Shown piece by piece: positions 37,253 to 47,033 of a DNA stretch of 64,000 nt. The notes beneath the pieces are model-generated. The model was not told where the DNA came from. It did no database searches and saw nothing but the letters and a program-made list of their open reading frames with translations. The stretch comes from Grammothele lineata. Lineage: Eukaryota; Basidiomycota; Agaricomycetes; Polyporales; Polyporaceae. The position numbers were made by a program, and so were the translations under genes. The stretch is taken from contig NDFF03000057.1 in the NCBI GenBank assembly GCA_002150815.3, positions 434,001 through 498,000 of the forward strand, read 5' to 3'. Within the stretch, counting starts at the first letter, position 1. Every line of letters begins with the position of its first letter.

Positions 37253-38902
37253 ATGCCGGCGGTACGCGCCCCACGGTACGTTGACGGTAGGTAGAATTGT
37301 TCTCGCCGTGGCACGATCTAGGCTCATCTCATGACTCCTGGATAACTACAACCCGGACTCGACTACCAGCTACGCTATATGTTCTGCTCTCGCGCGAAGA
37401 TCTGCCGTTCGACATAGATGAGCTTATGGACGAAGGTGTGGGCCATGTGCGCGCTGTGGCTTGCGCCACTGAGTACGTATCGCGTGTGCTGACAGTAGCT
37501 CGCTCTTCTTAGTGTTAGCTCTGTGGGCTTCCATCGGAAAGGCTATCACGACTCGATCGCACTCTTCCATTCGAACTGCAGTTTCGAACTTGGTGAGCTA
37601 CACACATCCTATGCTTGCCTGGCGCTTGCGACTCGTCCGAGACGGCGCTGATGGAACTATGTAGTGGTATGATCGTCAATTGATGAGGTGCGGCGACAAT
37701 AGAAAGCGCTTTCGTTTGGATGGTAAGCTGCTCAAGGAGTGAGTCCGTTCCCCGGTATAAAACAAAGATGGTGTCTTGACTCATTAGTCTTATAGAGCAA
37801 TGACCTTCCGAGCCAGCGCGCAAGCAGATGTCTGTCTTGCTACCGTTGTTACCGTGGGCCGAAAAATCCACCTAGTTGTATGCAAGACTAAAAGAATGAC
37901 TAAGAACGACGTAAGCATGTCCGATCTACTACCTAGACTAGTAATAACAAGAAGTATACGCTGACCTTGATCGTTCTGTAGTTGCAAGGAGAGCTCTGTG
38001 ACGTTCGCGACGAGTGTGCGCACCTCCAGAACTCGCTTCGTGATCGCCAGGCTAGGCTGGATGCGCTGCAGGAGAGATTCGACGAGCTGGAAGTTGAGCG
38101 TAACGTGCTCGCGGTCGAGCTCGAGGGTTTGCGGAAGATTCCCGCACCGCTGCTAGAAGAAGCAGAGGATGAAGATATGGATGTTGATGAAGACCCCGTC
38201 GACGAAGAGTCGGACGAGTCCATGTACACGCTCGCTGGCGAGCAACCGTCCGCGGAGGGACCCATGTTGCCTCGCATGGCTTCGTAGTAAGTTGTGTGTC
38301 CTAATACATTCTGAACAGCGCTAACACTGCCCGGATATCCAGCGAATCATTCATCCCTGTAACACCCACACGCAACCGCCTCGGCCGCAACGACAGCGCC
38401 GCGAGTCTACCTACCCCGACGTCCAACGAACGCCAGCGTCCCTCAAGACAAGGCTCTTTCTTGCAGCGCTTGTCCCGCGACCATTCAGCTGGCTCCATGA
38501 GGGGCCCCGTGGACGAGCAGTCGCTCCCTCATCTCGCTGTTGTACCTGAGGAAGAACGTCCCTCGCGCGAGCAGCTTTTGCAACAACTTGCGGCGATGGA
38601 GCATGAGAAGGAGCAGGTAAGGCCTCGCCCTTTTCCTCTCACCGCAGTGATGATAACACTGACATGGCCTATCCTCCACTTCTACGCGCGCAGCTACAGG
38701 CGCGGATACATGAGCTCGAGCAGAGCAATGGCGAGGGAGCAGCGGAAAGGAGGACACTCCTTGATGAGCGGGACGCGCTTCGCAGGCAAGTCCGGGAGCT
38801 ACAGGAGGAGATGGAAGCGTTCAGGAAGAGGAATGCGGGCATGTTGAGAGCACTGCTGCAAGACACGGAGGAGCTCGGCGCAGCTAGGCGGCGAGAGACA
38901 TG
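37253..38902 (+). CDS. Unknown coiled-coil protein, copy 2 of a tandem pair
   Basis: Proposed start MPAVRAPRYVD, joined by an intron to ATLYVLLSREDLPFDIDELM. Later exons read LALWASIGKAITTRSHSS, IRTAVSNLWYDRQLMRCG and KRFRLDGKLLKEAMTFRASA, which can be laid beside AAVKANL...RYVLTDKVAEVYAVRRAA of copy 1. Then come LQGELCDVRDECAHLQNSLR and further heptads, an acidic patch EEAEDEDMDVDEDPVDEESD, the linker ESFIPVTPTRNRLGRN, and a second coiled coil (EQLLQQLAAMEHEKEQ, ARIHELEQSNGEGAAERRTL, REL...) to the stop. No known domain. Exon joins in the first 700 bases are tentative. Confidence 0.58.
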
Positions 38903-39311
38903 ACGGAGGATCGGAGCTGGAGGCGAGGTGCACTACTCCAACAGCGTAGGACGCAGACGAGTAACGGATAGCGGCAATTCAGAGAGTTGATGCATTGAGA
39001 CCCAGAAAAGCTACAGCATTGTCCCTGTTAAATAATACAGTTCGAGAGTAATGCAAGAGAAGTGCTATGCGCTACAGGTGGTATCTAGATGCAAGGTATA
39101 AGATGATGAGCGGCAATTACACCTGTGGCTGGCAGGCGGAGAGTACAGTAAGATATCATAAGTTAGACGCATAAGAGTCCATATCCATCCTGTGGAACTG
39201 TGGCGTGAAAGGCATATAGAACCATGAAGCGCATAAGGGTGTGGTGAAATGTCCTGGTGGGGCATAGTGTTATCTTGTGGGATTGGAACCGTCGGTTACC
39301 TCGCACCGCGC
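38903..39311. other. Intergenic between convergent genes
   Basis: Convergent 3' flanks, AT-richer than the flanking exons. Nothing gene-like was seen. Confidence 0.4.
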
Positions 39312-39577
39312 TTAGTGAGCATAGCGGATGCTGCGACGGCGGGAAGTGAGGAGGACGAAGTCCTCGGGGAGGATGGACGCGCGGTGGCGTCTGCGGGTCC
39401 TCCGGCTAATGGTCTTCCAAGCGCAAACGATGCGACGCTCGATGTACTTGGTGCAGGTCATGCTGGATAATAACGGAATCAGCACAATGTGAATGACATG
39501 GGGGTTGAGACGCCTGCTCACCGAGGCTGCTCCTGGGGGAAGGGAGTAAAGGAAACAGTAGCAAGGCGGGAGTGCAT
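39312..39577 (-). CDS. Very small basic protein (68 aa, two exons)
   Basis: A short reading frame supported by structure rather than family. Exon 1 (39577-39522) encodes MHSRLATVSFTPFPQEQPR. A 59-nt GT-AG intron (39463-39521) follows. Exon 2 (39462-39312) begins MTCTKYIERRIVCAWKTISR, continues with the basic run RRTRRRHRASILPEDF and ends RRRSIRYAH. The total is 207 bases in frame. A TATA box lies at 39798-39804, with a pyrimidine-rich leader. About a quarter of residues are Arg or Lys, so nucleic-acid or membrane-surface binding is possible. No signal peptide is seen. The function is unknown, and it could be a chance frame in an untranslated transcript. Confidence 0.4.
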
Positions 39578-40302
39578 GTTGCTAGGTTGTTGGTTGTGCG
39601 GTGTGGTGTGGTGTCACGGTAGGCGGTGCGAGGTGTATGCGTGCAAGGGGAGGAGGAAAGACAGTCGGATTAAAAGAGAGGCAAATGAGTTGGATAATAT
39701 GATCGTCGCAGACGATGTTGCACGAGAGGAGCACGCCTTATAGACAACGGAGGAGGTTTGGCGGAGCGCAGAGTCTTAGGGCAGTTGAGGTGACTCGTTT
39801 TATACTCGCTCGGAGCGGGAGGAAATGAACGGCATTCTTCAGCGAGGACAATAGCATGGATACCTGTACATAACAGAGGATGCTGTAGCGTGTAAGCATG
39901 CTGTATTGAACATCTGAATAGCCGCAGGGAGAACAATGTCCGGAGCACGAGTTTGCAACGGATGGCCTTCGACAGAAGACAAGCGCAGAGGACGAACAAA
40001 AGGTCGCCAGGAGCGCGCGCTTAGCTTGCCTCATTGTCCTTCTGGGCGCCTGTATATGGGGTTAGGGTCACCGCTTACAGCTTCCGCTTAATCTGGCAAA
40101 TACGGCGTTTACCCAACATCAGCAAGTGTCTTGACCATCCTCATGCATGTCATGCCATCTCCCACTAGCATATGCATTTGTTTGCTCGCCATGCTGCAAG
40201 AACATCGGTTTGTAGATTTTGGTGAGTGGTTCATCCCAGGCTGTGAATAGCCCCTGATACGATGTGTCTCAGTAGAGTACAAGTGACAATACAGTACCAA
40301 TT
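39578..40302. other. Intergenic: promoter of the 68-aa gene and DUF3237 3' flank
   Basis: Contains TATAAAA (minus strand) at 39798-39804, pointing toward the 68-aa gene. A minus-strand open frame at 39738-40034 crosses the TATA box and has no domain-like sequence, so it is not called. Confidence 0.45.
39798..39804 (-). promoter_or_regulatory. TATA box of the 68-aa gene
   Basis: TATAAAA on the minus strand about 220 bases upstream of the ATG. The leader between them is rich in C and T, as is common in fungal promoters. Confidence 0.45.
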
Positions 40303-41160
40303 TCAAGCGTTTACTTGGTCGCTATCCTCCGGTTCTATCATACCGTATATGTCGAAATGGGATAGCCCTTCAAGACTGAGTGCTACTTCTGCTATCATGA
40401 ATCGTTTGTTGAGGGATTCCCAGTATGTCGAGTCCGTCTCCAGGTGCCTGTATATTTCAATCCGCCGTGGTCAGTGTTTTCAATCCTTGTACTGTTCGAG
40501 TTCTCCTACTTACACGTAGGTATGCGTCGACACACCCGGCTTTCTGTTGTACGAGCAGTGAGCATCTCCGTATGCGCCGTAGCCGCGCCCTGCACTTACC
40601 CGACACCCTGGATATGCACAAAGGCCAACTTATCGTCCACGGCCCACTTGAACCCGGCCCACACGTCCGGGAAGAACGTGTCGTTCGCGACGGGGTTGTT
40701 GTACACGCCGACGCCCCACTCTGCGCTCCCGGGGAGGAACGCCGCCGCGAGCGTCCCGTTTTCGCCCGGAACGCTCAGGTTGCCTCTGTTCCCGCCATCG
40801 TTCCGCAGAAGACAAGAGATGGCCGGCGAGATTGTCATGAACAACCATGATCGTGGCGATGGCGTTATGTGGGCGTATATGCGATCGGCGGGTATGGGGT
40901 ATATTCAAGAGGATTCGCGTAGAGTCAGAACACTACTATGCGCGGAAACACGACAGCAAGACGCACGACGATATGGGGAAGAGCGCCCGCTGGCCGAGAG
41001 GCCCGTTCATGAAGCTGCCATTCCCGACTTGGAATACGCCCGTGAAGAGGTGTTCGAACTGCGGGGTCTGGTCTGGTGTTGGGCTGGATCTCGCGGAAGT
41101 AGCGGCGACGGTATAGCTTGTCGAGATTGCGATGAGAGCGGTGAGTGCTAGAAGCTGCAT
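40303..41160 (-). CDS. Secreted DUF3237-family protein
   Basis: Starts with a clear signal peptide (MQLLALTALIAISTSYTVAA) and continues PQFEHLFTGVFQVGNGSF, the opening strand pattern of DUF3237. Exon 2 carries GNLSVPGENGTLAAAFLPG and SAEWGVGVYNNPVANDTF, then FKWAVDDKLAFVHIQGVG. A small exon reads KPGVSTHTY, and the last exon reads LETDSTYWESLNKRF, MIAEVALSLEGLSHFDIY and ends DQVNA. DUF3237 proteins are small beta-barrels of uncertain function. The signal peptide and a likely N-glycosylation site (NDT) imply export. The exon 1/exon 2 junction needs a weak GTCGTG donor, so that join is uncertain. A TATA box lies at 41208-41213. Confidence 0.75.
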
Positions 41161-42170
41161 GCTGGACTTTGAAGTTCTGTAGTGTCGCTCATCGCCATCT
41201 TTGGGTCTTTATAGGAGAAAACGGCGGCCTTGGCACTGCGCTTGCTCCCCATCCGTGCGAAACGCACTGGGTGTGAAACGGCCACCGGGCTGGTCTCTTG
41301 TGAGTCCGACATGCAGATACCGCCGTATGATGTTTCGCCCCGACGTCATCTACAACAGGCTAGATTGATTCCGAGCTCGTCCTTGCCCAAGAGCTCGTTG
41401 ACCAATTACATGTCAGTTCGGAGAAGTCGGGCCGATCAAGGCCACTCCTCCAAGGACGGCTTAACCAGGCAGCGCATCCACCAACGCACTCGAGTCAGTA
41501 TTATCTATCGGGTACCGTTGTTCACTGGCACCTCTGCTACAGGCAAGACCTCGCAGGAATGAGTAGACTTTGGCTTTTCGCTATCTTCTCGACTATTGGA
41601 AACAAATTGAGTTCGCTTATAGCTGCGCAATTGCTCTGTCATCTAGTGAGTCATTTCTACCAGAATTTCACCGACCTGCTACTTCAAAAGATGCTGCGTA
41701 CAAAGCCAAGCATACCTCGCTGCCTCCGACAGGTTCGGAACACCACGTGTGTACACGGCAGGACCAAGGGCGTTCAACTGCCGCGCCACAAGGCTTCTTG
41801 CCATGGCGCGAGCTTTGATCAAAGTGAATGTTAGGTAGGAAGAGGACAAAGAGGACCAACTCCTGCGGGTACGCCACACCGCCGTTGCTCATTGAAACCA
41901 CAAACCGGCATACAAAACCTACAGTGGCTCCTTTCTCTTGGTGTGGCATTCACAAGGGGACAATCGAACTGGCCACACACGAAGTATGTCGCGAAACAGA
42001 GCGAAAGTCGTATATATGGACATAGGCTATCTATCCCTGGGTTCTGCAATATCATTGATTTGTCCCCCTGAACCGCTGAGCAGGCCAGACCCACTTACGC
42101 CCAACGTCCTCTCGGTGAGTGTGGTCAGTGACCTCTCCACTACTTTGACTAACATCACATTAGAGCTACG
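41161..42170. other. Intergenic, 1.0 kb
   Basis: Upstream of the DUF3237 gene (left) and of the gag-like ORF (right). Several short frames of no recognisable character. No long terminal repeat or other retroelement part was noticed beside the gag-like ORF. Confidence 0.4.
41208..41213 (-). promoter_or_regulatory. TATA box of the DUF3237 gene
   Basis: TATAAA on the minus strand, about 50 bases before the start codon, giving a short leader. Confidence 0.55.
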
Positions 42171-42692
42171 ATGTCTCTCCCTTCGTGCGCAAACCACACG
42201 ACGCGCTCGCTCTATCGCAGACACATGGGCGACGCTCAGGTGTCGGAGCTCTTCCTTCCTGACCACCTACGGCTGGGCCCGTGGAACTGGCAAGAATTCA
42301 AGCTCGCGATCGAGATGGTCCTGCGGGCCAAAGGCATCCCGGTCGCGCACCTGAAGCAGGCCCGGTGCCCGCTGCTGAACGACTGCTGGAGCCCGGTCCT
42401 GCGGCGGGAGCACGAGGAGCTGTGGCGTGCGGACGACGAGTTCTGCAAGGCGGTGGTCATGCTGAACGTGCGGTCCGATCACGTCCGGTTCGTGCCCGAC
42501 GCGCACGAACGATCCACGGCGGCGTCGGTGTGGGCGGCCCTCGAGCAGCAAGATGCGGCGATCCAGAGGCAGGCGGAAAGAGACAAGACAACGCTGCTGA
42601 GGATGTGTATGGTGCTGGCAGGGATGGTGCCAGTTCTTGTGATCACGTTTTGGTGCTCCCAACCTCCTCATCCTCCTCCTCTCGGGTGGTAG
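42171..42692 (+). CDS. Copia-gag-like (UBN2-type) solo protein with a C-terminal membrane segment
   Basis: Single-exon frame of 173 codons; a second possible start is the Met at 42225 (MGDAQVSELF). The core WNWQEFKLAIEMVLRAKGI, then LWRADDEFCKAVVMLNV, then ERSTAASVWAALEQQ follows the helical layout of copia-type gag (UBN2/DUF4219) domains: a WxxWxxxM-like start, a DxxAxxxIxLxL middle and an AKExWxxL-like end. After a short charged helix, the C-terminus holds a hydrophobic stretch MCMVLAGMVPVLVITFWC, not expected in a retroviral-type gag. No zinc knuckle, protease, integrase or reverse transcriptase follows. It could be a domesticated gag or a decayed element with an intact reading frame. Confidence 0.55.
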   Translation: MSLPSCANHTTRSLYRRHMGDAQVSELFLPDHLRLGPWNWQEFKLAIEMVLRAKGIPVAHLKQARCPLLNDCWSPVLRREHEELWRADDEFCKAVVMLNVRSDHVRFVPDAHERSTAASVWAALEQQDAAIQRQAERDKTTLLRMCMVLAGMVPVLVITFWCSQPPHPPPLGW

Positions 42693-43160
42693 ATAGCCGC
42701 GCTCGTCGGGGTCAGTGTGGCAGACATTGGAGGGGAAGTGGGTCGGGCCCCGAGCTGGAACACGAGGCCCACTCTAGACCCTATTCGTAGTAATACGACG
42801 CTAGTAATCTTAGGAGCTTGTTATGCATGTGAGTCTTCAAGTGGATCCAGCATGCAAGCACAACAGTCCTAGTGCGGAATGATTCGGGAACAGGCGGGAG
42901 AGTGCGAGGGAGATGGCGAGAGCCAAGTGGAAGCCGGCGGGTGGCTGAGACGCGTCGTCGCCGGCCGACGCGGGACGGGAGACGGGCGCGTAAGGGCGCT
43001 GACCGTCGGGAGCGGCCGATGACGTCGAGAGAGGAATGAGAGAGACGCCAGCTCGCGAGCGTGTCTGACCGAGTCTGACTGCCTGCTGCCTTCATCTGCT
43101 TTCTTATACCCCGCCTGACCTCGGGCCCTTGCCTCTCCCCGCCTGCGCACCCGCACCACC
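42693..43160. other. Intergenic: promoter of the sterol acyltransferase
   Basis: 468 bases without a gene. A CTTATACC element near 43104 lies about 55 bases before the ATG and is followed by a C-rich leader. Confidence 0.4.
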
Positions 43161-45262
43161 ATGTCTTCCTCATCCAGCGCGCCTCCAGCTCCCAATGGCT
43201 CCACAAGCACCGTGCCCGTCTCCGGCACGGTATACGTATCCCAGCCCTACCGCTCCTCCCAGTCAAACAAGCTACGCGCCATGGTCACCTTCGCCCCGCG
43301 AAAATCCCACTTCGACATTTCCAACGAGGCCAGCACCTCCAACCAGTTCCGCGGCTTCTTCACCCTCTTCTGGATATCCCTCTTTCTCTTCGCCGTCAGC
43401 ACATACATCCGCAGTGTCGAGGAGACAGGTTCCCCCCTCAATTTCGAGTTCGCGACCCTCATCTCCCGCGATGCTATAACCCTCGCCCTGTCCGACGCTG
43501 TACTCGTCCTTAACACCGGCCTTTGCGTCCCTTTCGCCAAGGCTATCGCGAAGGGCTGGATCAAGTACCAGTGGTTTGGCCTTATCATTCAGCACCTCTG
43601 GCAGTGTGCAGTCCTCGCTTTCGCTGTTACGTGGACCTTTAACAGGTGCGATCTTTGTCCGTTTTAGGAGGAGCCCTGCTCAGATGTTCGCGCAGGCAAT
43701 GGCCTTGGGTCCAGTCAGGATTCCTCACCCTCCACTCGTTTGTGAGTTCGGTCCTCTGTTGCCTCGTCCCCATCCCCGTTACTTTGCGTTCTACCTGTGT
43801 CTTCGAGAATACCAAGTGCATCACCTGTCGTTTTCGTTGCTCGTCTCACCGCCACACGGACATCTCTGAAACGCCTCTTATCTGTAGGTTATGATCATGA
43901 AAATGCATTCCTATCTCAGCACTAACGGCGAGCTCGCGTCCGTCAACAAACGGGCGGAACGCGTGCTCGCCGAGCTCAACAAGGTTACTGAAGCCGAAGG
44001 CGGGTGGGATGTGGTCCTCCAGGTCGCTGAGACTGCTATGCTCCAGCAAGAATCCCCCGTCGGGACCGGGACGCCCGATGTTCCTGTTGATGCACCGGAA
44101 GGGAGCACCACATCATACATCGACGCGCGCACCGCCGTCACCCTTCGCCAGCGCCTTGCACAAAAGGCCGTCCCCAAACGCACCCTCAGCGGAGAGTCCG
44201 TCAACGGCGGCGTCGCCGTCAAGACGACCGGGACGCGCGTCATGTCTGTGGACTCGCCCCCCACTGTGCCGATGCACCCGCCGACGCCCTCCGAGATCCT
44301 CTCGCACCACCCCTCCGAGCCGATCGCGGCGCGCGCGAAGGCGCACGTCGAGCTCGAGCGCGAACTTACGGGCCCGATCGAAGGCGTGGTGCGCTGGCCG
44401 GCGAACATTACGCTTCGCGACTTTGCGTGGTACCAGCTCACGCCGACGCTCGTCTACGAGCTCGAGTACCCGCGCACGGAGCGCATCCGCCCGCTGTACG
44501 TGTTCGAGAAGAGCGTCGCGTTCTTCGGGACGTTCGCGCTCCTGTACACGATCGTGGAGACGTTCATCATCCCGCTCACGCCGACGGCGGACCAGAGCTT
44601 TGCGAGGAGTTTGTTGGACCTCGCGATGCCGTTCATGATATCGTACTTGTTGCTGTTCTACATCATCTTCGGTATGTCGCGTTATTCGTACTGGGATCTT
44701 CGCCGATTCTCACATCCTGTGTAGAATGTATCTGCAACGGTTTCGCAGAACTTAGCTAGTAAGCCTCTCTCCTTGCCGCCCTCTCCACCAACGCTGACCA
44801 TTTGATGACGTCATCCCATATAGCTTCGCGGACCGGCAGTTCTACGACGACTGGTGGAATTCGACCTCGTGGGATGAGTTCTCACGGAAATGGAACAAGC
44901 CCGTTCACACCTTCCTCCTCCGGCACGTGTACGCGTCGACGATGACCAGCTACAAGCTCACGCGTTCGAGCGCCATGTTCGTCACGTTCCTCCTCTCCGC
45001 CGCCGCACACGAGCTCGTCATGGCGATCGTGACGAAGAAGATCAGGTTCTACCTGTTTGCGCTCCAGGTGCGTCCGGTTTGGTAGCACAGGTGGTGCATG
45101 TGAAATGGGCGCTGAGTCGTTCCTTAGCTCGCGCAAATCCCGCTCATTGCAGTCGGTCGGATCCCTGCGATCCGGAGGAACAAGCTCATGGGCAACTTGG
45201 TGTTCTGGATCGGGCTCTACGCCGGCTTCCCCCTGCTCTGCGTCGCATATTGCGCGTACTGA
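43161..45262 (+). CDS. ARE2: Sterol O-acyltransferase (ACAT/ARE, MBOAT family)
   Basis: ER membrane enzyme that esterifies ergosterol-type sterols with acyl-CoA for storage in lipid droplets. About 620 aa, five or more exons. A Ser/Pro-rich N-terminus precedes SNQFRGFFTLFWISLFLFAV (TM1) and further membrane helices. A long cytosolic insert between about residues 190 and 300 is low-complexity. Then come LTPTLVYELEYPRTERIR, LLDLAMPFMISYLLLFYIIF, the signature FYDDWWNSTSWDEFSRKWN (FYxDWWN) and LLSAAAHELVMAI with the catalytic His. The C-terminus ends with a last TM segment, NLVFWIGLYAGFPLLCVAYC. FYxDWWN separates sterol acyltransferases and DGAT1 from other MBOATs; the YxLxPTLVYxxxYPR block favours ARE over DGAT1. 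Confidence 0.9.
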
Positions 45263-47033
45263 AGGCAGAACGTTCACAACCTACTATCCCTCTCGCATAC
45301 ACGCAGAAACCTGTCTCAACACAAGGCCTCATCGAAGCGCAGACGGACACCTCCCATTCACGCCCACCCGACCGCCCGCTCCGTCTCCCTAGATTATCAT
45401 ATTCACAAGTTCCTCTTGATTTTATCTCCTACGTTACGACCCGCCACGACCCCCGCGCACGCAACCCGCAGACACCCCCCGGAATCCCGCTCTCCGTTCC
45501 ATTGGCATCGGCGCCACCCCCCCCAATCCCGCGTCACGTTGGCTATTTATCGTATCTCCCGGGGTGGTTGTCTGTTGGGACGTGCGGCTCGCTACTACAC
45601 ACGTATTGTACGCTCCCATGCGCGTCCGAGGGGATCGGGCTGGCGCGCGTGTTAATTGGTAATTGAATGTTGAATACTGACTCGTTGTGTGCGCCATTCG
45701 TGCCCGAGGATCATCAGTAACTGAAGCGGCGGTACGCGTTTCGTCGTCGTAGGAACGGAAGCTGGGGACGGCGGTCCATTTCGACTCCGTGGGACCGAAG
45801 CTACAGACGACTTTTCCCAGCAGTGTTGGCGCTCGGTACGCTCACCTCGCATTCACGAAGCCTTACACTCCGACGGAAGAAGCGGCATGTACACCGTGAC
45901 GTCGGTTGGTCTCGTACCCAGACGTGTACCCCACCACCGCAGAAAACACCTGCGGTGGTGGGGTGCGAGCTAACACGTCTGGGTACGAGACCACGTCTCT
46001 CACTCCTCCCAAGATGGACGGCCAACGTCGAGTCATTCTCGCCGGATTCGTAGACTCCGACGGGAAGCACGCTGACTGAAAATTACAACACATCCTCCGT
46101 GGTGGTGGCCTTGGATGTACCGGGGCCATCCGGAGGCCGCACCGTATCGATGGGGCGGCTAGCGAGAGCGGGCTCTTTTGCGAAGAAGGATCCAGCACGA
46201 ATGTCTGGCTTCTAGGTACGTACACCCTCCCATTTGAGCTGTGTTCCCAACTTCTGAGTTGTTATCCATCACTGCCGCACCTCATGGTGTACCTAGGAAG
46301 AGGACGCGCGCGGTGGCAGTAGCCACAGAAGCTCGCGCTGATTAATATTGTGCACTCCGCTAGGCGATGCGCTTCTGTTGTAGTTGGTTCCCATATACCA
46401 AACCTCTCTTGTCTTACTGGGATGATGGGATAGATCCTCAAAGCTCCTTGTTGTGCATCATACAGCCATATCCTTCCCACGTTAGTGCGACGAAGAATGC
46501 GGAGCGCCACAGAAGCGTGAGCCAGCGCAGGCACATTGGGCACGCGGCCCCAGGCTCTGGCTTGGTGTTGACCAGTGAGGCTGCAGACAGACTGCACAGC
46601 TTGAACATGACTCGTGGCAGGGACGCCCATTTGCACTTGAACGAGGTGTGAATTGAGGCTCACTGAGGCTGTTTCCGGGTCACTACCGCTGAGGAATTTG
46701 TGAATATTTAGGCGACACTCGTTTTTCAACACTGTTATGGAGTTCCGCTGCATTTATTTCCTCAGAGCGTGCAGTACCGTAACGAGCATGACGTACGAGG
46801 TTCAACCTTCAAGCTTCAAGCCAGAACACGGGTGCTTAGACCGCCGTATATATCCCACGTGACCGTGTTTCCTCGTGGCGATGTTGAACAGACGCGATTT
46901 CGAACTTACTACAAGCGCGTCGCTTTGGAAGTGTTGAACGCCGCGGCTTCCTCTCGACAGTCCGCTTCGCTGTTCGCGCTCACCCTCGACGCTCATCTGT
47001 TTCATAAGGCTGTGTAGGCATCTCCTGTCAACC
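45263..47033. other. 1.8-kb intergenic region with a hairpin
   Basis: No supported gene. It contains the long inverted repeat at 45907-45993. The short open frames through it exist on both strands because of the palindrome. The 46.76-47.02 kb frame (starting MQYRNEHDV) could be a 5' exon of the kinase-like gene, but no good splice was found. Confidence 0.45.
45907..45993. repeat. 87-nt near-perfect inverted repeat (hairpin)
   Basis: The outer arms 45907-45927 and 45973-45993 are perfect 21-nt reverse complements (TGGTCTCGTACCCAGACGTGT and its complement). The inner arms 45928-45942 and 45950-45964 are perfect 15-nt complements (ACCCCACCACCGCAG). The loop is 7 nt (45943-45949), and there is one 8-nt bulge on the right (45965-45972). 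That gives 36 base pairs with no mismatch. No target-site duplication beyond a shared CGTC is obvious. It could be a fold-back/MITE remnant or a structured transcript. Confidence 0.9.

Noticed and set aside
39738..40034. Minus-strand frame of 98 codons.
   Set aside because: It runs through the TATA box of the 68-aa gene and has no domain, signal peptide or splice support.
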